Assembly (NCBI GenBank): GCA_029962745.1
Contig: CM057154.1
Location: 33,542,424-33,606,423 of the forward strand
DNA from: Echinometra lucunter
Lineage: Eukaryota > Echinodermata > Echinoidea > Camarodonta > Echinometridae
Direction of reading: 5' to 3'
Length of the DNA: 64,000 bases
Positions within the stretch are counted from its first letter, which is position 1; each line of letters opens with the position of its first letter. The notes beneath the pieces are model-generated. The model worked only from the letters and a program-made list of their open reading frames with translations, made no database searches and had not been told where the DNA came from. The position numbers were made by a program, and so were the translations under genes. This document shows positions 24,706 to 38,368 of the stretch, one piece after another.

Positions 24706-26882
24706 ACATGAAGTTTGAAGGATTGCATTTTAAGAGACTGGCTGAAGATGAATCTGATTAACTTTTTCTGCCATAACAAGACAAATCAGAAAAATATAAA
24801 TGTCTGAAGTTCTAGAAGAAGATTTAGTCTCAATAACCACTTGTTAGCAATTACAATACATTTTGTCTTTCAATGAGTTGAAGGGAATAATAATGTGAAC
24901 ATGACAGAATATTTTTTTCCGTCATATATCATACTGAGTACACAACTTACGCATCTTCATGCCATTAAAAACTAATACTGCAAGAAAATGTGAGATAACA
25001 GGAAGACATGGAAAGATATGGTGCAGAAAGAAAGCAGTAAGGTTGGTCTAAAAGAGGAGGATGTTTATGACAAGAAGAAGTGGAGAAAGGGAGTGTCATC
25101 GTGATGATAAAGGCAGTATCCAGACCTCTAAAGCTCCGCCATTTTGTCCAGATCTATTAGAAGGCCAACCTAAGCACGCATTAATATTCATGATAAAAAA
25201 TGAATAATTCATTTTGTAAGATGCTTCCAACTAGTAGCATTTGTTTGTACGCATTACGAAACATAACACGCATCAGCTTACTGCATGCGCAGTTAATGCA
25301 CAATAAATGCGCAACAGATGCGCATAAAATCAAAGTGTCACAATAAAACTGATACACTGCAATAGATATGAATAATGCAACAGTGTTATCGATATCATAG
25401 CCCCTTCAAATGATCCGAAAGAGGCGGGGCCTATTCCATATCGCGTAATGATATCCGCACATGCTGTTTTTCGTCTAGTAAATTTATTATATGTCTATGG
25501 CTGTATCCTTCCCTGAGAAGGAAAATGCTGACTTTATTGAATTATGATGATAATGATTATAATGGATAGATCATTAATTATTATCAACATTGTTTTGTTT
25601 CGGGTTTTTTTTTTAAAATTAACATCAGCACACAGAATATCTCCTCATTTTCATTCTAACAAATCTAGATGAAAAAATAAGGATCATGTTACTTGGCATA
25701 CCAAAAACACATTCAAGATATTTAAACACTGAAGAACTGACAGCATAAAATGCTTCTTCAAAATATCAGCCATTTCCATCAATTTTAAGAAACTCAGGGA
25801 AGAAAAGGGTTTACATCCACTGTAGTATCCAACAATGGTATAAAAATGTCAAATAACAACACAAAGAAATGTCACAGAACAATAAAAAGAATCTCATCCA
25901 AGATCTTCAAACCAAATATTCAAAATTGAAATACAAAAAATGCTTCCTCAAAATGTCTGCCATCCCCATCTCCCATCGATGGATGCTATTATTTTTTTTC
26001 CCTGACGCATGTTTCCGAACTCATTTCCTGGCAAAGCGTAGCTATGTATTGATTCCCATTGATTTTCTTTTATTCTTGGTCGATGAGCGTTTCAGGTCGC
26101 AGCTATGCTGAAGATGCTCAATTTCATCCTTTTCCCTGAAATTGCGGAGTCAAAATCACGTTCGAATAAATGTGCCCAGCGTGTCGTAATCTCCTTCACA
26201 TAGGACATACAATCAGGGAGACAAGGAAAAAGCAACCCCGAGAAGACTAGATCTAGATTAAATCTACCATTTGTTACCCTATTTGCATATTGAATAAAGC
26301 ACATCTCTGATTTCAAGCCAAGATTTCTAGTTCCCTTGGATGAAACTGTACTTCAGAAGAATGATGTGGGTTCTGTGATCACATTTGTAACTTATATTCT
26401 GAATCCAAAGCTAGGAGGGTTAAACAATCTGATTTCTTCATTGATCAACCTAAAACTATTCCCATCCTAAGAGATGGGCATCTTGCATGATTTCATTCTT
26501 TCGCTGCAGTAATCCCATAATTATTCATTTACTAATTTATAACCCAAAGTAATTCTAATTCATTCCCAGCTCAACTTTTTTTACAACTACTTTTCTCCTT
26601 TTCAAAATTTTCAAAACTTCAAGGTTACTGCTAACAAATTTGTGATCAGAAATCTTGTACAAGCACAAATTACTGTGTAAAAGAAAGCTGTATAGACATG
26701 CTACATAAAATCCGCCCCTCACTGTTAACACAGCATTTCATTACATATATCAAATATCTTAGATATTACACCTTACAAATGCTTCATCATGAAAAAAAAA
26801 TACTCACAAGCTATGTAAAAGAATTATATTCCTTTAAATGTCCTAGATCAGATGACATTGTTATTTTTCCTATGCTTTGCAG
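24706..26882. other. Intronic sequence with CpG-containing NRF1/YY1-like motifs
   Basis: Mostly AT-rich intron. The part at about 25130-25450 is distinctive: CTCCGCCATTTTGTCC at 25134-25149 contains a YY1-type core and recurs in reverse orientation at 45449-45464. GCATGCGCA at 25283-25291 and further ATGCGCA sequences up to 25330 resemble NRF1 half sites. No gene is supported. Confidence 0.4.
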
Positions 26883-27076
26883 ATACTAAATCCAATCCAA
26901 AACCACAACTTGTTGCTGTTTTTCCTCTCACAGTTATCATTATTTCTCCAACTTCCTGGGACATATCACAAATATGGCGTCCTTGCTCTAAAAAGAAACA
27001 TCCAATCGACAGGAATCCGAGCAAGAGAGGTAACACCATCGATTGATCACCATCGACGGCAATTCACTGAAAAAAG
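26883..27076 (+). other. Possible plus-strand exon (strong splice signals, open frame)
   Basis: TTATTTTTCCTATGCTTTGC followed by AG at 26881-26882 is a good acceptor, and AAAAAG followed by GTGAGT at 27077-27082 is a near-consensus donor. One frame is open across all 194 nt (ILNPIQNHNLLLFFLSQL at the start, REVTPSIDHHRRQFTEK at the end). The second half is GC-richer than the intron. It could be an exon of an antisense or nested transcript, but the peptide matches nothing I know and no partner exon was found. Confidence 0.2.
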
Positions 27077-27260
27077 GTGAGTGGAAAGCCGCAGAAATCT
27101 CTGCGGAAGTTGGGCATTCCACGATGGGTGTCGGGAGATCTCCGTCGAGGGTTAGGGGGGCTTAGGTGGAAAGCGTTTCCAGCAGATCGCTAAAGCTACT
27201 CTCGAGTCTTTCTCCCCCTATCACGTGTTGATTTGCCCTCGCTCGTCTTACGGGCAATCC
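27077..27260. other. GC-richer island with perfect short hairpins
   Basis: Immediately after the possible donor, CCGCAGA-AATC-TCTGCGG at 27089-27106 forms a perfect 7-bp stem. TGGAAA-GCG-TTTCCA near 27170 forms another. The block continues to a CACGTG E-box at about 27222. It may be regulatory. Confidence 0.3.
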
Positions 27261-30200
27261 ATTGAACTCTTTGCACAACAAGGCTTGTTTCCACTGCCAG
27301 GATACTCTAGGTACACATCAACATCTTGCTCAACAAACACTTGTTTTTCCTAATGTACTTAGTCAAACATGAGAGTGAGCATTACAGATACTTGACAATA
27401 GTACAGCAGTTTCCAATAGTGTGCATAACTATGAGATCTACTGTTAGCAAGCCTTAAGAAAAAAGGGCCTACAGTGTAGTCTACATTTACTGCCTATTGA
27501 AAAATCTTAATGGACATATATGTATTGGGAGTGTAAATTTCAAAATAATGATAATATTCAACAAATATTAAAAATAACATAATAAGTAACTTACTTGCCA
27601 GTGGAATGTACTGTTCACCTTATTCTCCTACACAGAAAAAACTAGACTTCAAAACACACACAAAAAAATCTGGATTGTGTAGCATTCTGCTCAGGTCTTA
27701 ATTCCAGTATGATGCTAAAAATCCCTTATAATTCAGAACAAGGACTCCAAACCCATGATGAATCGATAGCAAAGCTAACGGCACACCCCTATAGGCAATT
27801 TCCATGTATCATGTTGCACTGGGAATCACACAAAGTTGAGAGTGGCATAGCAAACTAACTGGGTATTTCCAACGATTTAATCCATGATATGGAGAGCAGC
27901 TTATTTGAGATCGTTAGAAGGGGAGGCGTCAGGCCCTCCTAAGATGGATGATCTAGCCGAGGTGCAAATCCAAGCAACTCGCTTTCAAGTCCCAAATGGC
28001 TATGACTTGTCATCATCTCAACAACACAGGGCCAGTGCTTTTTTTATTCCTCTTTACATGTGTCTCCCGCACACCTAATAACACTAGATCAGCTGCAAAT
28101 CTGTGGACTTAGGGTCCCTCTCTCCTGTCATAAGCCGAGGAATTCCTAGGTTCAGCTGAAAGGATTCGGATGGGGGAAGCAGGGAAGCGTCTCCTTGATC
28201 CCAAGGCAACTTAATCTTGCCCCAAGCTGATCCTGAGGAAAGCCCTTTCACATCACCTCCTTGTGTTGATCATGGTCTACCTGAGGCTAGGGAATGCTGG
28301 GTAGGCGTAGCAATGCTTGGCTGAATGCGAGGTGTTGCTGTGAGCAAATGACTTGCCCCTTTGCTACGAGAGTGCACGTATCACCGATATCCCAAGCCTA
28401 TCCACGGAGTCATTACGATGATGGGCATTAATGGATGAATAACGCTCTCAGCTGTCTCATGGGGTCTCCACTCATCACCGCCTTTGTCAGTCGATGCAAA
28501 CGGCAACACAAGCCGCAAGCTCCAAGTCAAGCAGTGAGCTCAGTGAAAAAAAAATCAGGCAGCAACAACACCCTTCTTTAGGCAGCCTTCCAAAACAGGA
28601 GCATCACTCAATCTCTATCAGGACGCATAATAACGACAACAACCGACAAAATTCAATTATTACCCAGGCGCTTTCTCATAAACTGGAACAAACTCAGTTT
28701 GTCACATTTCCTGCGCAGTTAATGTCATACCGGAGAAGGTAATCGGAGCCCCGACGATGGTGATGTCGAGGAAAGACCGAGGTAACGGGTCGTTAGGCAC
28801 CAGAGCCTGGCTTAGAAATTGATGATCCTTTGTAGCGAGGAATGACCTAATTTACTCATATTTCCTGCTAATTATGGGCCAGCACAAACATGTGTCTCTG
28901 AGGAATGCTTGTCCTTCACACCCCCTCCTCATCAGGGAGCGACTACCCCACCCAAGAGACTCCCATCTCATCTCAAGACATGATGGAGGAGGGGGTGTGG
29001 TGAAGGGGGAAGATTTGTTCCCAATTTCCTCCTCAAATCATCCAATTACCACTGCAAGAATCTGCTCTATTCTAACTACACTAAAAAGGAGCATCACAAA
29101 AGACACAGTCAGCATCAAGTCGCTTGCATGGAATTTGCAATTTCTTGCCCTCCTTCTTTTTATTTTGTCCCAATTACGTTGAGGAATTCAAACCGAATGC
29201 TGGCAGTCATAGCGTGATAAACAAACCGAGATGAAGATCATCATCAGTAATTTGTTTGGACATCCTAACGGGACTGCTTCTCCCTCCTACTTCCTGATGA
29301 TCTGTTGAACATTGAATGGATGGTTTGGGATGTTTCCCCCCTCTCCATCCCTGCACTCCTCCAACACTAATCTTCCAAATTGAAAACAGCAACACCTCTG
29401 AACTGATCATCATAACCATTACACATACATTTTTTTAAAAACTGCATGTATTATAATCTCCCTCCATCTCCCTTTCACAATTAACACCAACCCAGAAGCT
29501 ATATATCGCTGAGCTATCTACATTATAAAGTTCAACATTTAGAGGTACAGGTACATGTATGTTGACAATGGTAGTATAGAGAAAAGGACAGTAACTCTCA
29601 TCAAAACTATCTTGGAAGGTCACATTCTATGCATTTCCACTACCAAATTTCCAAACATATCCACTTCAAATTTTACTGATATTAGATCTCCTTAAATACA
29701 ATCCAGTCAACGATGTCAAATCCTGCAGTCAAATATTTGATCTCATAGCTGGCAAAGGAGGTTACCCTATAATTTTTTTTTTTTTTTAAACCAGTAGTAT
29801 TTATTCCCTCTTTTTCTGCTATGACATCCCCTGAGAATCTGTCTTCGTTGAAGTGGGAGGACAAGAGTGTGACAAATTTCCTTCACTGATTAAGGTAAAG
29901 TATCGGTAAGCCTCTTGTATAGGATGGCTCACAAATAGGTATGGATTGGGGTATTAGATATCCAGAAATTATAGCATAGGTTAGAGAAGTACTTGAAGGA
30001 TGTAAGGGTAATAAACGACCCACGAGGAAGGAGGGAAGTTGTTCTGTGTCTGTATATAGGGATACCCTGATGAAAGAACTTTAAATCAGGACAATTTAAA
30101 AGAACAAAGTAATGCCTTTCATACTAGCATGAGGGAAGACCAAAGGAGACTTCTATGTTTATGAAAGAAATGGAATGAAATGAGAGGGAAAAAAAGTATA

Positions 30201-31673
30201 AATTTGCTAGAGGGAAAGCAGAATGGGGGAGGAAAGAAAGAAAGACGGATCCATAGATAGGACAGGAGAAAGACAGAGAAAAGGAGGGAGACAGGGAATG
30301 GAGAAAGAATAGGAGAGAATGAAGAGGTCGGGAGGTTGTAGTGAGAAAAGATCAACCTATTTAAAATGTGACAGGCAAAGCTAATGCAACATGACAGAGT
30401 TGAGGGGGGAGGGTGGTGTCAATTCAAGCACAAGACCATGAGACACTTTCTTGACAGTAATCCCAGGGATTAGGGTTAAGAGAGATCTGTAATTCTACAC
30501 GTTACAATCAAGGTCACCGAGTGATCTTGATGGATGCGGTGATGTGAGGGTCTACGAAAAGGGAAGCGCTCATTACGTTCAGGTGATAGGTAAATCCGCA
30601 GATAAAAACCACACAATTAACAGTGTAGGAAAAGCAAGCAGTGGTGGATTAGTTCACAGATTTCCCATAAACAGTTTTTGTTAATGTCATTCCAGCACCT
30701 GTTGATGGATAATTCAATCGCAGTCATCAATTGACTTCAACTGATATTTTTATCAATTGTTATGTAATGAAATTCTGATGGCTGAATGAAATTTAGGTCA
30801 ACAGCTAAAAGTTTGTCACTTCCAACCCTACCACAAAATACCACACCCAACTATCTATCAAAATTACTTTCACTCTTTTCCTTTTCATTTGTTTACAGTA
30901 AACTAGAAACATCATTAGGATTCATACAAAAAAACAGAAAATGTATGTATGTGGACATGCCATAAATAGTGAGCTTATTTATTATCAGTTTAATGTGTTC
31001 ATCAACTATTCTCTTTTATTTTGCTTTGTCCATAGTTTTTCTACTTTGAAGACTTTTCCCCTGTCTACATTCCTGTTCTTACTTTGTGCTGCTAATTATC
31101 CTGTTGTCAAATCAGAGATGTGTGGAATGGGTGGGACTGGGGGACGGACTTCCCCCATCAGTAGGATAGGAATACAATACCAGTAGGAAGGGTGCAACAT
31201 CAACATGACCTGAACATTACCAAGAAGGCATTCCCCTCTCTGCCACCTTCATCTTTCATCTCCACACCTAATTACCGGCGTCTTCTCCTTCATCGTTAAA
31301 TGAGAACTCTCTCAAGCTACATGATACTGGACCATTAATCCAATCAATTAGCTAATTAACAGCCATAGACAAGGACAGTAGAAGAGGGTGGTTGATTACC
31401 CCCCTGCCTACCCTTACCCTCTCCCACCTGTTAACGTGAGTCAGATTGGTAACAGATGAATGAATAGTCCTTAGCTCTGACTCACTCATACCTCCATACA
31501 CTGATCAAAGGTGGGGTTCACAGGTCTGCCTTTTCCTCTGCATATCCAAAGTAACGCAGTAATTCCAAAAGGCATCTCCATGTCTTTCCTCCCAAGGTAC
31601 ACAGCAAGTGTATCTGGTCATCTCATGCAATCATTTTCTCATCCAAATCTTTGTTCAAGGAAATTGAAATTGA
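27261..31673. other. Intronic sequence with GC-richer islands, no supported gene
   Basis: AT-rich intron with a long region of higher complexity and CpG content at about 27880-28960 and purine-rich runs near 30180-30330. The latter give an artefactual Ser/Phe/Pro-rich minus-strand frame. The islands are candidates for conserved non-coding elements. Confidence 0.4.
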
Positions 31674-31782
31674 GATATATATATATATATATATATATAC
31701 CCATATATATATATATATATATATATATAGATATATATATGGGTATATATATATATATATATATACCCATATATATATATTG

Positions 31783-31846
<64 letters not shown>

Positions 31847-31872
31847 AGATATATATATATATATATATATAC

Positions 31873-31955
<83 letters not shown>
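31674..31955. repeat. AT dinucleotide array with mirrored CCC/GGG interruptions
   Basis: About 280 bp of (TA)n broken by TATACCCATA at three places and TATGGGTATA at one. The interruptions are reverse complements of each other, so long perfect hairpins or a cruciform can form. The Tyr-Ile peptides read from it are artefacts. Confidence 0.95.
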
Positions 31956-31959
<4 letters not shown>

Positions 31960-33153
31960 CCTTTTGTTCCACTCTTTTTCTTGTAAGTATAACTTGAGTT
32001 AATGATTAATTTCAATCCTTTGATTCAAAGACTGTCGTCTAGTTTGGTCACAATATAAGGATTTCACAAAGTAGAATGGACCTCTGTAAAATTTGGACTG
32101 ATCAATACTCTACATGAAAACCATTGTTGTGAACAATTTGATCTCCATCTTCATTATTTCCCTTTTGCATGCAGCCAAATGCAGAGCTGCCAACTTCAAT
32201 ATTCACCTTTCAGGAGGAATTTACTGAGAAATCAGGGAGATCTTTCTCTATTACACACAATCCAATGGAGGTAATCATGTATGAATCAGGGAGATGTTGA
32301 AAATCTGTAGTTTTTCACCCTAAAATCAGTCAATTTTCAGGGAAGTGAAGTTTTCACCACATTATCCACATTTATGGCCAGTGTTGCCTAACTTTCCATG
32401 TTGCTTATTACTTTCCATTGCTGAAGGTACAAACTGCAAAGAACTGAATAATCGCTTTAATTCCAAGCAACAGAAAGGCACTCAACTCCAGAAAGATATT
32501 CATCTCAACGACATTTCAGCCGAGAGTCACATATTATAAAGCTGTCTTTCAATGCTCTGTTGACATTCACTGATGACTCATGAACTAGCTGTGAGTACAG
32601 CAGAGGAAGCAGCAGGGGGAGTTCCCTCAAACTGGGTGACAGCTAACTTTGCTTCATGGCCTGCTTTCTCACCTTGAATACTGCCATCTAGGGGTCATCT
32701 TGTGCCAGCCTGTTCAGTGTCATATGCTCTCATTCAAAACCAAGAAATGTCAACAATGTAAAAGATTCTCTCTATAGTTTTCCTTACTATTCTTCCTTTA
32801 TAAGACAAGATCACAGCTTTTTCATTACATGCCCTAAAGCTATTGGAATTATTTGTAAGAAAGGATTTTTTTGCCTCAAATTCGATTAAAGTGAAAATTT
32901 GTTTTCATACAGGCCTTTTCTATTTCTTTGCCTGATCTGTTTTAGGTCTAACATCACAGGTTTGCTTTCCTCAAAGCTTCTTACTCCCTTCAAAGAAAAT
33001 CAAATATAGGAATCTTGACTTATCATGTAATAAAACTTGATACTGTCTCAGCGATCATTTATGGTATAGTCTACTTGGGATTCCAGTGATGATAATTTGA
33101 GTAGTACTGACTACAATAAATTAAAAATGTAAAGAATGAGAAGATAAACCTAC
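31956..33153. other. Intronic sequence, nothing recognised
   Basis: AT-rich intron between the AT array and the donor of the 33154 exon, with no coding or repeat signal I can name. Confidence 0.5.
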
Positions 33154-33670
33154 CTATTCCAACCTGGTCCTTTACTGAAGCTACTTCCTCTGTTATCTCC
33201 TCTATCCAATGAATGATCTCTCAGTCGTTCCCTCTCTCTGTCCCTCTCGTTCTTCCTCTCCTTCTCCAGCAGAGCAGGATCCTGATGAAGGAGCTCCTGG
33301 GTTGGAGGAGGAGGAAGATCCTGGGGAGGGCGGGGTGGACCCCCTAGACCCTGCGAAGATAACCGGGAGTGGTGGGCTGGGTTACTCTGGATGACATTGC
33401 TGCTGACGTTGAAGGTGTTGTTGCTAGAGGCAGAGATGGTAGTGGTTGTGATAGTGGTAGTGGTAGAGAGAGGATGGTGGTGAGGCAGCGAGGCTGCTCC
33501 TGTGGCGGCGGTGATGACTGAGTTGTTGCTGATGATCGAGTCTTGCTGGGCAGCGTTGACTGGAGGAAACGAGTGACCTGTGGGCGGGGGCACTGCTGGC
33601 TCCGGAGGGGAGGGGCTTGCATCCCCGTTGATCTGGGGTGTGGTTGAGTTGAAGTTTGGCACTGGGTCTC
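33154..33670 (-). CDS. AUTS2: AUTS2-family protein, large internal exon with Pro/Ser/Thr-rich and Arg/Glu/Asp-rich segments, partial CDS
   Basis: Internal exon of 517 nt. The acceptor is TTCTTTCAG before GAGACC, and the donor is AATAG followed by GTAGGT. It enters in phase 1 and leaves in phase 2, encoding residues 18-190 of the visible protein. The segment looks disordered: Pro/Ser-rich (about 26-55), Ser/Thr/Ile/Asn-rich (about 62-114), then GGPPRPPQDLPPPPTQELLHQ (split here as residues 127-140 and 141-147). The last part resembles the PTQLLHQ region in the first proline-rich region of vertebrate AUTS2. It is followed by a charged block rich in Arg, Glu and Asp (about 153-178) and a GPGWN end. 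AUTS2 proteins work in the nucleus with PRC1-type complexes and transcriptional co-activators; that role is family knowledge. The strong low complexity makes alignment of the middle uncertain, but the flanking exons fix the identity. Confidence 0.85.
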
Positions 33671-36600
33671 CTGAAAGAACATTGAAATAACAAAGAATAT
33701 ACATTATTAAACAATATAGATACTCCACATAATAATAATATCATGTACAATTGAAGAAAAATGCCATTCTGTTCTCAAAGAAGATGCTCTAATATTAGAG
33801 TAGAACACAGTATGATATTAGAACATGATACTGATACATGTTGGATCAATGCATTCTCAATTCATCTGTGTTCTTGACTCAATAAAAATTGCTATCAACC
33901 AAATTTCTTCATTTAAGAAACTTTAATTCAATTTATAGCGTAGTATCTTACTCTTCCTTCTGCCATAAATACATCTCCATATTCACTATTCCCTAAGTGC
34001 TTCCAATCATCCTCCCCCAGTCCCATTATAACACCATCGGCTTTGCAGCATCAAGCATCTCCGACACCACGAACGCCAAAAACAACAACAGATCTAGACA
34101 TTGGGCTGGGACATGGGCCATGCATTATTTACATCATGTCATGAGATCACAAATAGTATGAGGCAGGTAACAAACAAGCCAGCTCCCCCAGCACGCCGCT
34201 AATCTGATCAAGCCGTAATCTAACTTAGCCCCGATCCCAGATTGACACCAAATTGAATTCGCACACTCAGGGGGAAATAATTAACCTACCAATTTGGATT
34301 GGCATCCTCTGTGCTCAACTTATTCTCGCTATTTTCTCTCCATCCACCCCTCCTTCCTCCTCACCACAGCATCCCGAGAGCGTATGCTCACCAGGTTTGC
34401 GTGCTGGAACTGGCAACAGAGGGCTTACATTACACCAGGTTTGTTTCTAAACATGTTATGCTATTCCTTTCCCTTTTCGAGAGCTATCAATCTCCAAATT
34501 GAAACTCAATCTGGACGTGATTCCTGGTAAATTGAGGCTGCGTTGTATTACATCCATCAATAACTCCCCTCCCCAGCCAATCATTTGAACCAATTCTCAT
34601 GATCTGTTTAGAAGAGGCAAGGATACTGGTTGAACCGCTATCACAAAATGCTCCTTGCTGATTGCAATTTGGTGAGAAAGGCTGTCCAGTCCTTCAAGAG
34701 AGTTACAGTAATCAATGTGATCTTCCAGACTTTAGAAACTGTCAAGGGTGTGTAGAGGAGAAGCTTATCTCCGATTACTGAAGACATATCATGACATAAA
34801 ATCCTGGATATAAACATGAAGCACTTCATTTACGTACTACAGTATTTTGTAATAACTGGAACTTATAACCTCTTCATATCCATATAAAAAAAACATGATT
34901 ATAAAAATGATTTTCTCAATCTACAAAGCTGCAAAGATACACATAACTAAATTGACTAAATTAACTAAATTAACTAAAAAGCACTTAGAGTATGCATTTA
35001 TTCAATCCATCCTAATGAGAGCACACTTAGACTGACATACCATGATGCATCCCTCATCCTGAGTCACCCTAGATGCACCTACGTATGTATTCTCCAGTAA
35101 TTCATTTGCCCCAGACAGCAAAATACAAAGAACCCAATGAATCTCTTCACATTTTATAATACAAACAGATAGCACAAAATGGCAATATAAGTATCTTCAC
35201 TCAGAAGCAATCAGAGCATTCAGCAGCCACATCAACTCACAGATGAAGATCCATCACGCCTACCTACATGCAGTCGTCCTTTGTGCAAGGAGTCAAGCAA
35301 CCTTGACAGGGTTCGGCACCCCGAAATTGAAAACAATTGCCAGCTAATGAAGTCTCGGCTAAGTTTTCAAGACTAATCAGTGCCCCAAATTGGGCCGATG
35401 CATGCAAGGCGGGGCTCTCTCATTTGGCCCTCTCCACAAGAGAGATAGAGAGATGGGAGAGAGACAGAGAAAGAAAGAGAGAGAGAGAGAATGAAAAGAG
35501 AAAGAAGGTTTTAGAATGAATGAGATTCAACCTGTTACCACAAGGACTGTAATCAATTCTAGAATGGATGCAATAATGAGGGTTTGAAAGAGCAAGGATG
35601 AAGATCACTACCAAATTGGCAACATGTTTACAGAATAAGATGGACTGAAGGATAAACTGAGTGGTAGAGGAGGATGAGAAAAAGGAGAGTGCAAGACAAA
35701 TCAAAGAAAAAAAATGGAGAAAAACAGCCAAGAGGGTACTAAGAAGAATGAAGGAAAACAGAAGACAATATGAAGAGAAAAATAAACAGGGGAGGGAAAT
35801 CGAAATGCAGAAAAGGTAGAAGAAACCATATAAGAATAAGAGGAAAGGATGGAGGGAAGATCAGCCAATGAAAAGGCACAGACAGAAATGGGGACAGATA
35901 GATGGACAGAGAGGCAGACAGACATAGTGAAAAGTGCATAAAATGGAGTCAAGTGAATTGAAAGAAGAAAACCCTGAGGCAGTTCCTGTCCCGAATACAG
36001 AGCTGACAAGTATGTGATTGAAATGAAACACTCTTTCATCTTGGCAGAGCAATTGACCTTGTATCTGATCGCTGTTTTCATTGGAGTATGTAGAACAACA
36101 GTTCATGAGCATATGAACCAAAGGTGAAACATGACTACTAACTCAGCACCCTAATGTGACAAAGATTACACTTTGGGGTAGTTCTCCTTTCAATGACTAC
36201 AGGTTCCACGAAAAAAAATTTCACCATTCATGATGACCAACTATCCCTTACAGGATAATAATACCGATAATAATTAGCTTTTGATATGAAGACTAAGTTT
36301 GAGATAACTCTGGGCAAGACCCATTGGACATGTATGCACGAACACTGTTTTTAAACCATACAAGAAATAATGATGTTCATGATACTTTTATTAAGAAGCA
36401 GCACCATGCAATATTAACAGCAGGGTGTGGGCAAGCACTAGGATTATAGAAGATTTTGCATATGAAATTAACAAAGTCGGTATAAAATTTGAAAAGTATG
36501 GATTTTCATATCATATCTGACATGAAACGAAACAAACTACGAGGTATCGAATCTTGTAGATAATACATTTTGGAAAGGACTCCCTTCCCTATTAAAGATG

Positions 36601-37108
36601 TTTTGAACTGGCCAAGAAAAAAGGAAACAATGCAAGAAAATCACATTTATCGAACCGTGGAAAATTTCACAATTCAGAATGAAGTAGGGATAGGGATCAT
36701 TGGAAGCAGACTAAAATGATGAAATTTGGAGTTGATAACAAGAAAATTGGCAGAAAAGCACAAAGTTATGGAACCTGGATGATTCCAAAGGATTTGAATG
36801 ATGCTGAAAGTGAACGAAAAAGGTCATATGAGGTCAGGATTGGTGCTGTGATGGAGATTTGTCTCCTTCTGAGATGAGTTTTGAAAAGATTAGAGGTCTT
36901 GTCAATCTTTGATACACAGAGGGTGGCAGAGATATGAATCTAAAGATGATACATATGACTGCCTTTCAGGAGGTCATGGTGATATAAATTTCATATGTAT
37001 CTTCTTTCTTTCCGTATTTTTATCCTCAAATATCATCCTTTGTGTGTCAATTACATTGCTAAATCCCTCTCTTAACTTGCTTAATTTCATCAATAAGCTC
37101 TGAGACTT
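33671..37108. other. Intronic sequence, no supported gene
   Basis: Start of a 21.3-kb intron (54990 to 33671 in transcript sense). It includes a GC-richer patch at 34060-34560, a GA-rich tract at about 35440-35515 and purine-rich sequence to 35900. The latter yields artefactual Ser/Phe/Leu-rich frames on the minus strand. Confidence 0.45.
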
Positions 37109-37380
37109 TCATTATCATCATTATCATCACCACCACCATCATCCTCATCATCATCATCATCATCATCGTCATCATCGTCAACATCATCATCACCATCATT
37201 ATCATCATCACTATTAACATCAACATTATTATTGTCGTCACCAGCATCATTTTCACTATCATCTTCATCATCATTATCATTATCGTCATCACTATCAACA
37301 ACATCATCATCACATTAACCTTACCATCACCATCACCATCATCAGCATCATCAATATCAACATCACCATCATCACCATCC
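37109..37380. repeat. ATC trinucleotide array
   Basis: Imperfect (ATC)n with ACC, GTC and ATT variants over about 270 bp. The Met/Ile/Val-rich minus-strand peptide is an artefact. Confidence 0.95.
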
Positions 37381-38368
37381 TCCCTCGCATTTACATAACT
37401 TCATTCTCCAACATGTTCTTTCCAATATCCTCACACCTTTGTTCTTGGGCATGCTTCCTCCTCATCCCAAAAGAAAAACTTATTGTTTTGGAGTATTAAA
37501 GATATTTTTGTTAAAGCAAAAAAATTGTAAACACATGATTATTCCACAAGGATGTTGGTTTCTTCTTCCAAACAGATGCTAGAACCTCATCTGGTAGTGG
37601 TATGTATCATTATAAGGCTTGCAGGGAATATTTATCTCCTTCTGGTAATCCTCTGATCTATTTTTGATCTCTTGCACTGTTTCTAGGAATCGTTTTACAC
37701 AGAAGACAAAAGAGCCTTGAGAACGGTGCCATGGCTCATTAACGGAATCGTCATCACATCAGCTTCTAAAAAGTGAGGATCAAAACAATGTTAACATGGT
37801 ATCACAGAAGCCATAAGGGAATGACTGTAGGAAAAAAAAAATTGTGCAAAAAAAATATCTGCATAATTAAATCAATAAATCAAATCTGCGCATCCATGTC
37901 TTCACCGCTGGAGTGAGAGGGAGCGCACGGTGGGAATTTAGGTCAAATCTATCGCGCCGCTCATCCCCGCAAATCAATTAGATTTTCTCCAGCTTTGCTG
38001 CGCGCCTTTGTGGTTGATGATGCTCACAATTATTTTGTAAACTGACAAATTTAGCATGGCTGAGATGAGGCGACATAGCTTAAAAGCACAGACATGGCAT
38101 GGGGAATATATCAATGTCTAATATTTCTGGGATGACTGATAATTGAATTAGTTTTAGAGCTACAAATCTGTTGACCAAAGTGGAACATTGGAATGAAATG
38201 TTATTACAATCAGACAGGCAATGACCTTGGAAATATTCAAAGGTTAGTCATCAAAAATGTACTAACTTTCATCCATCAATGTGCTTGAGGTCAGGGTTCT
38301 CACACTTTCACATTCTCAAAATTCCTTGACTTTCCAGAAATTCCCTGACCCGTAAAGAACCGTTTGGT
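37381..38368. other. Intronic sequence with a GC-richer patch
   Basis: Unique-looking intron. The part at 37890-38050 is GC- and CpG-richer (TGCTGCGCGCC, CTATCGCGCCGC) than its surroundings. No gene is visible. Confidence 0.4.

Noticed and set aside
31511..32015. Several Tyr-Ile-rich frames
   Set aside because: Pure products of the AT dinucleotide array.
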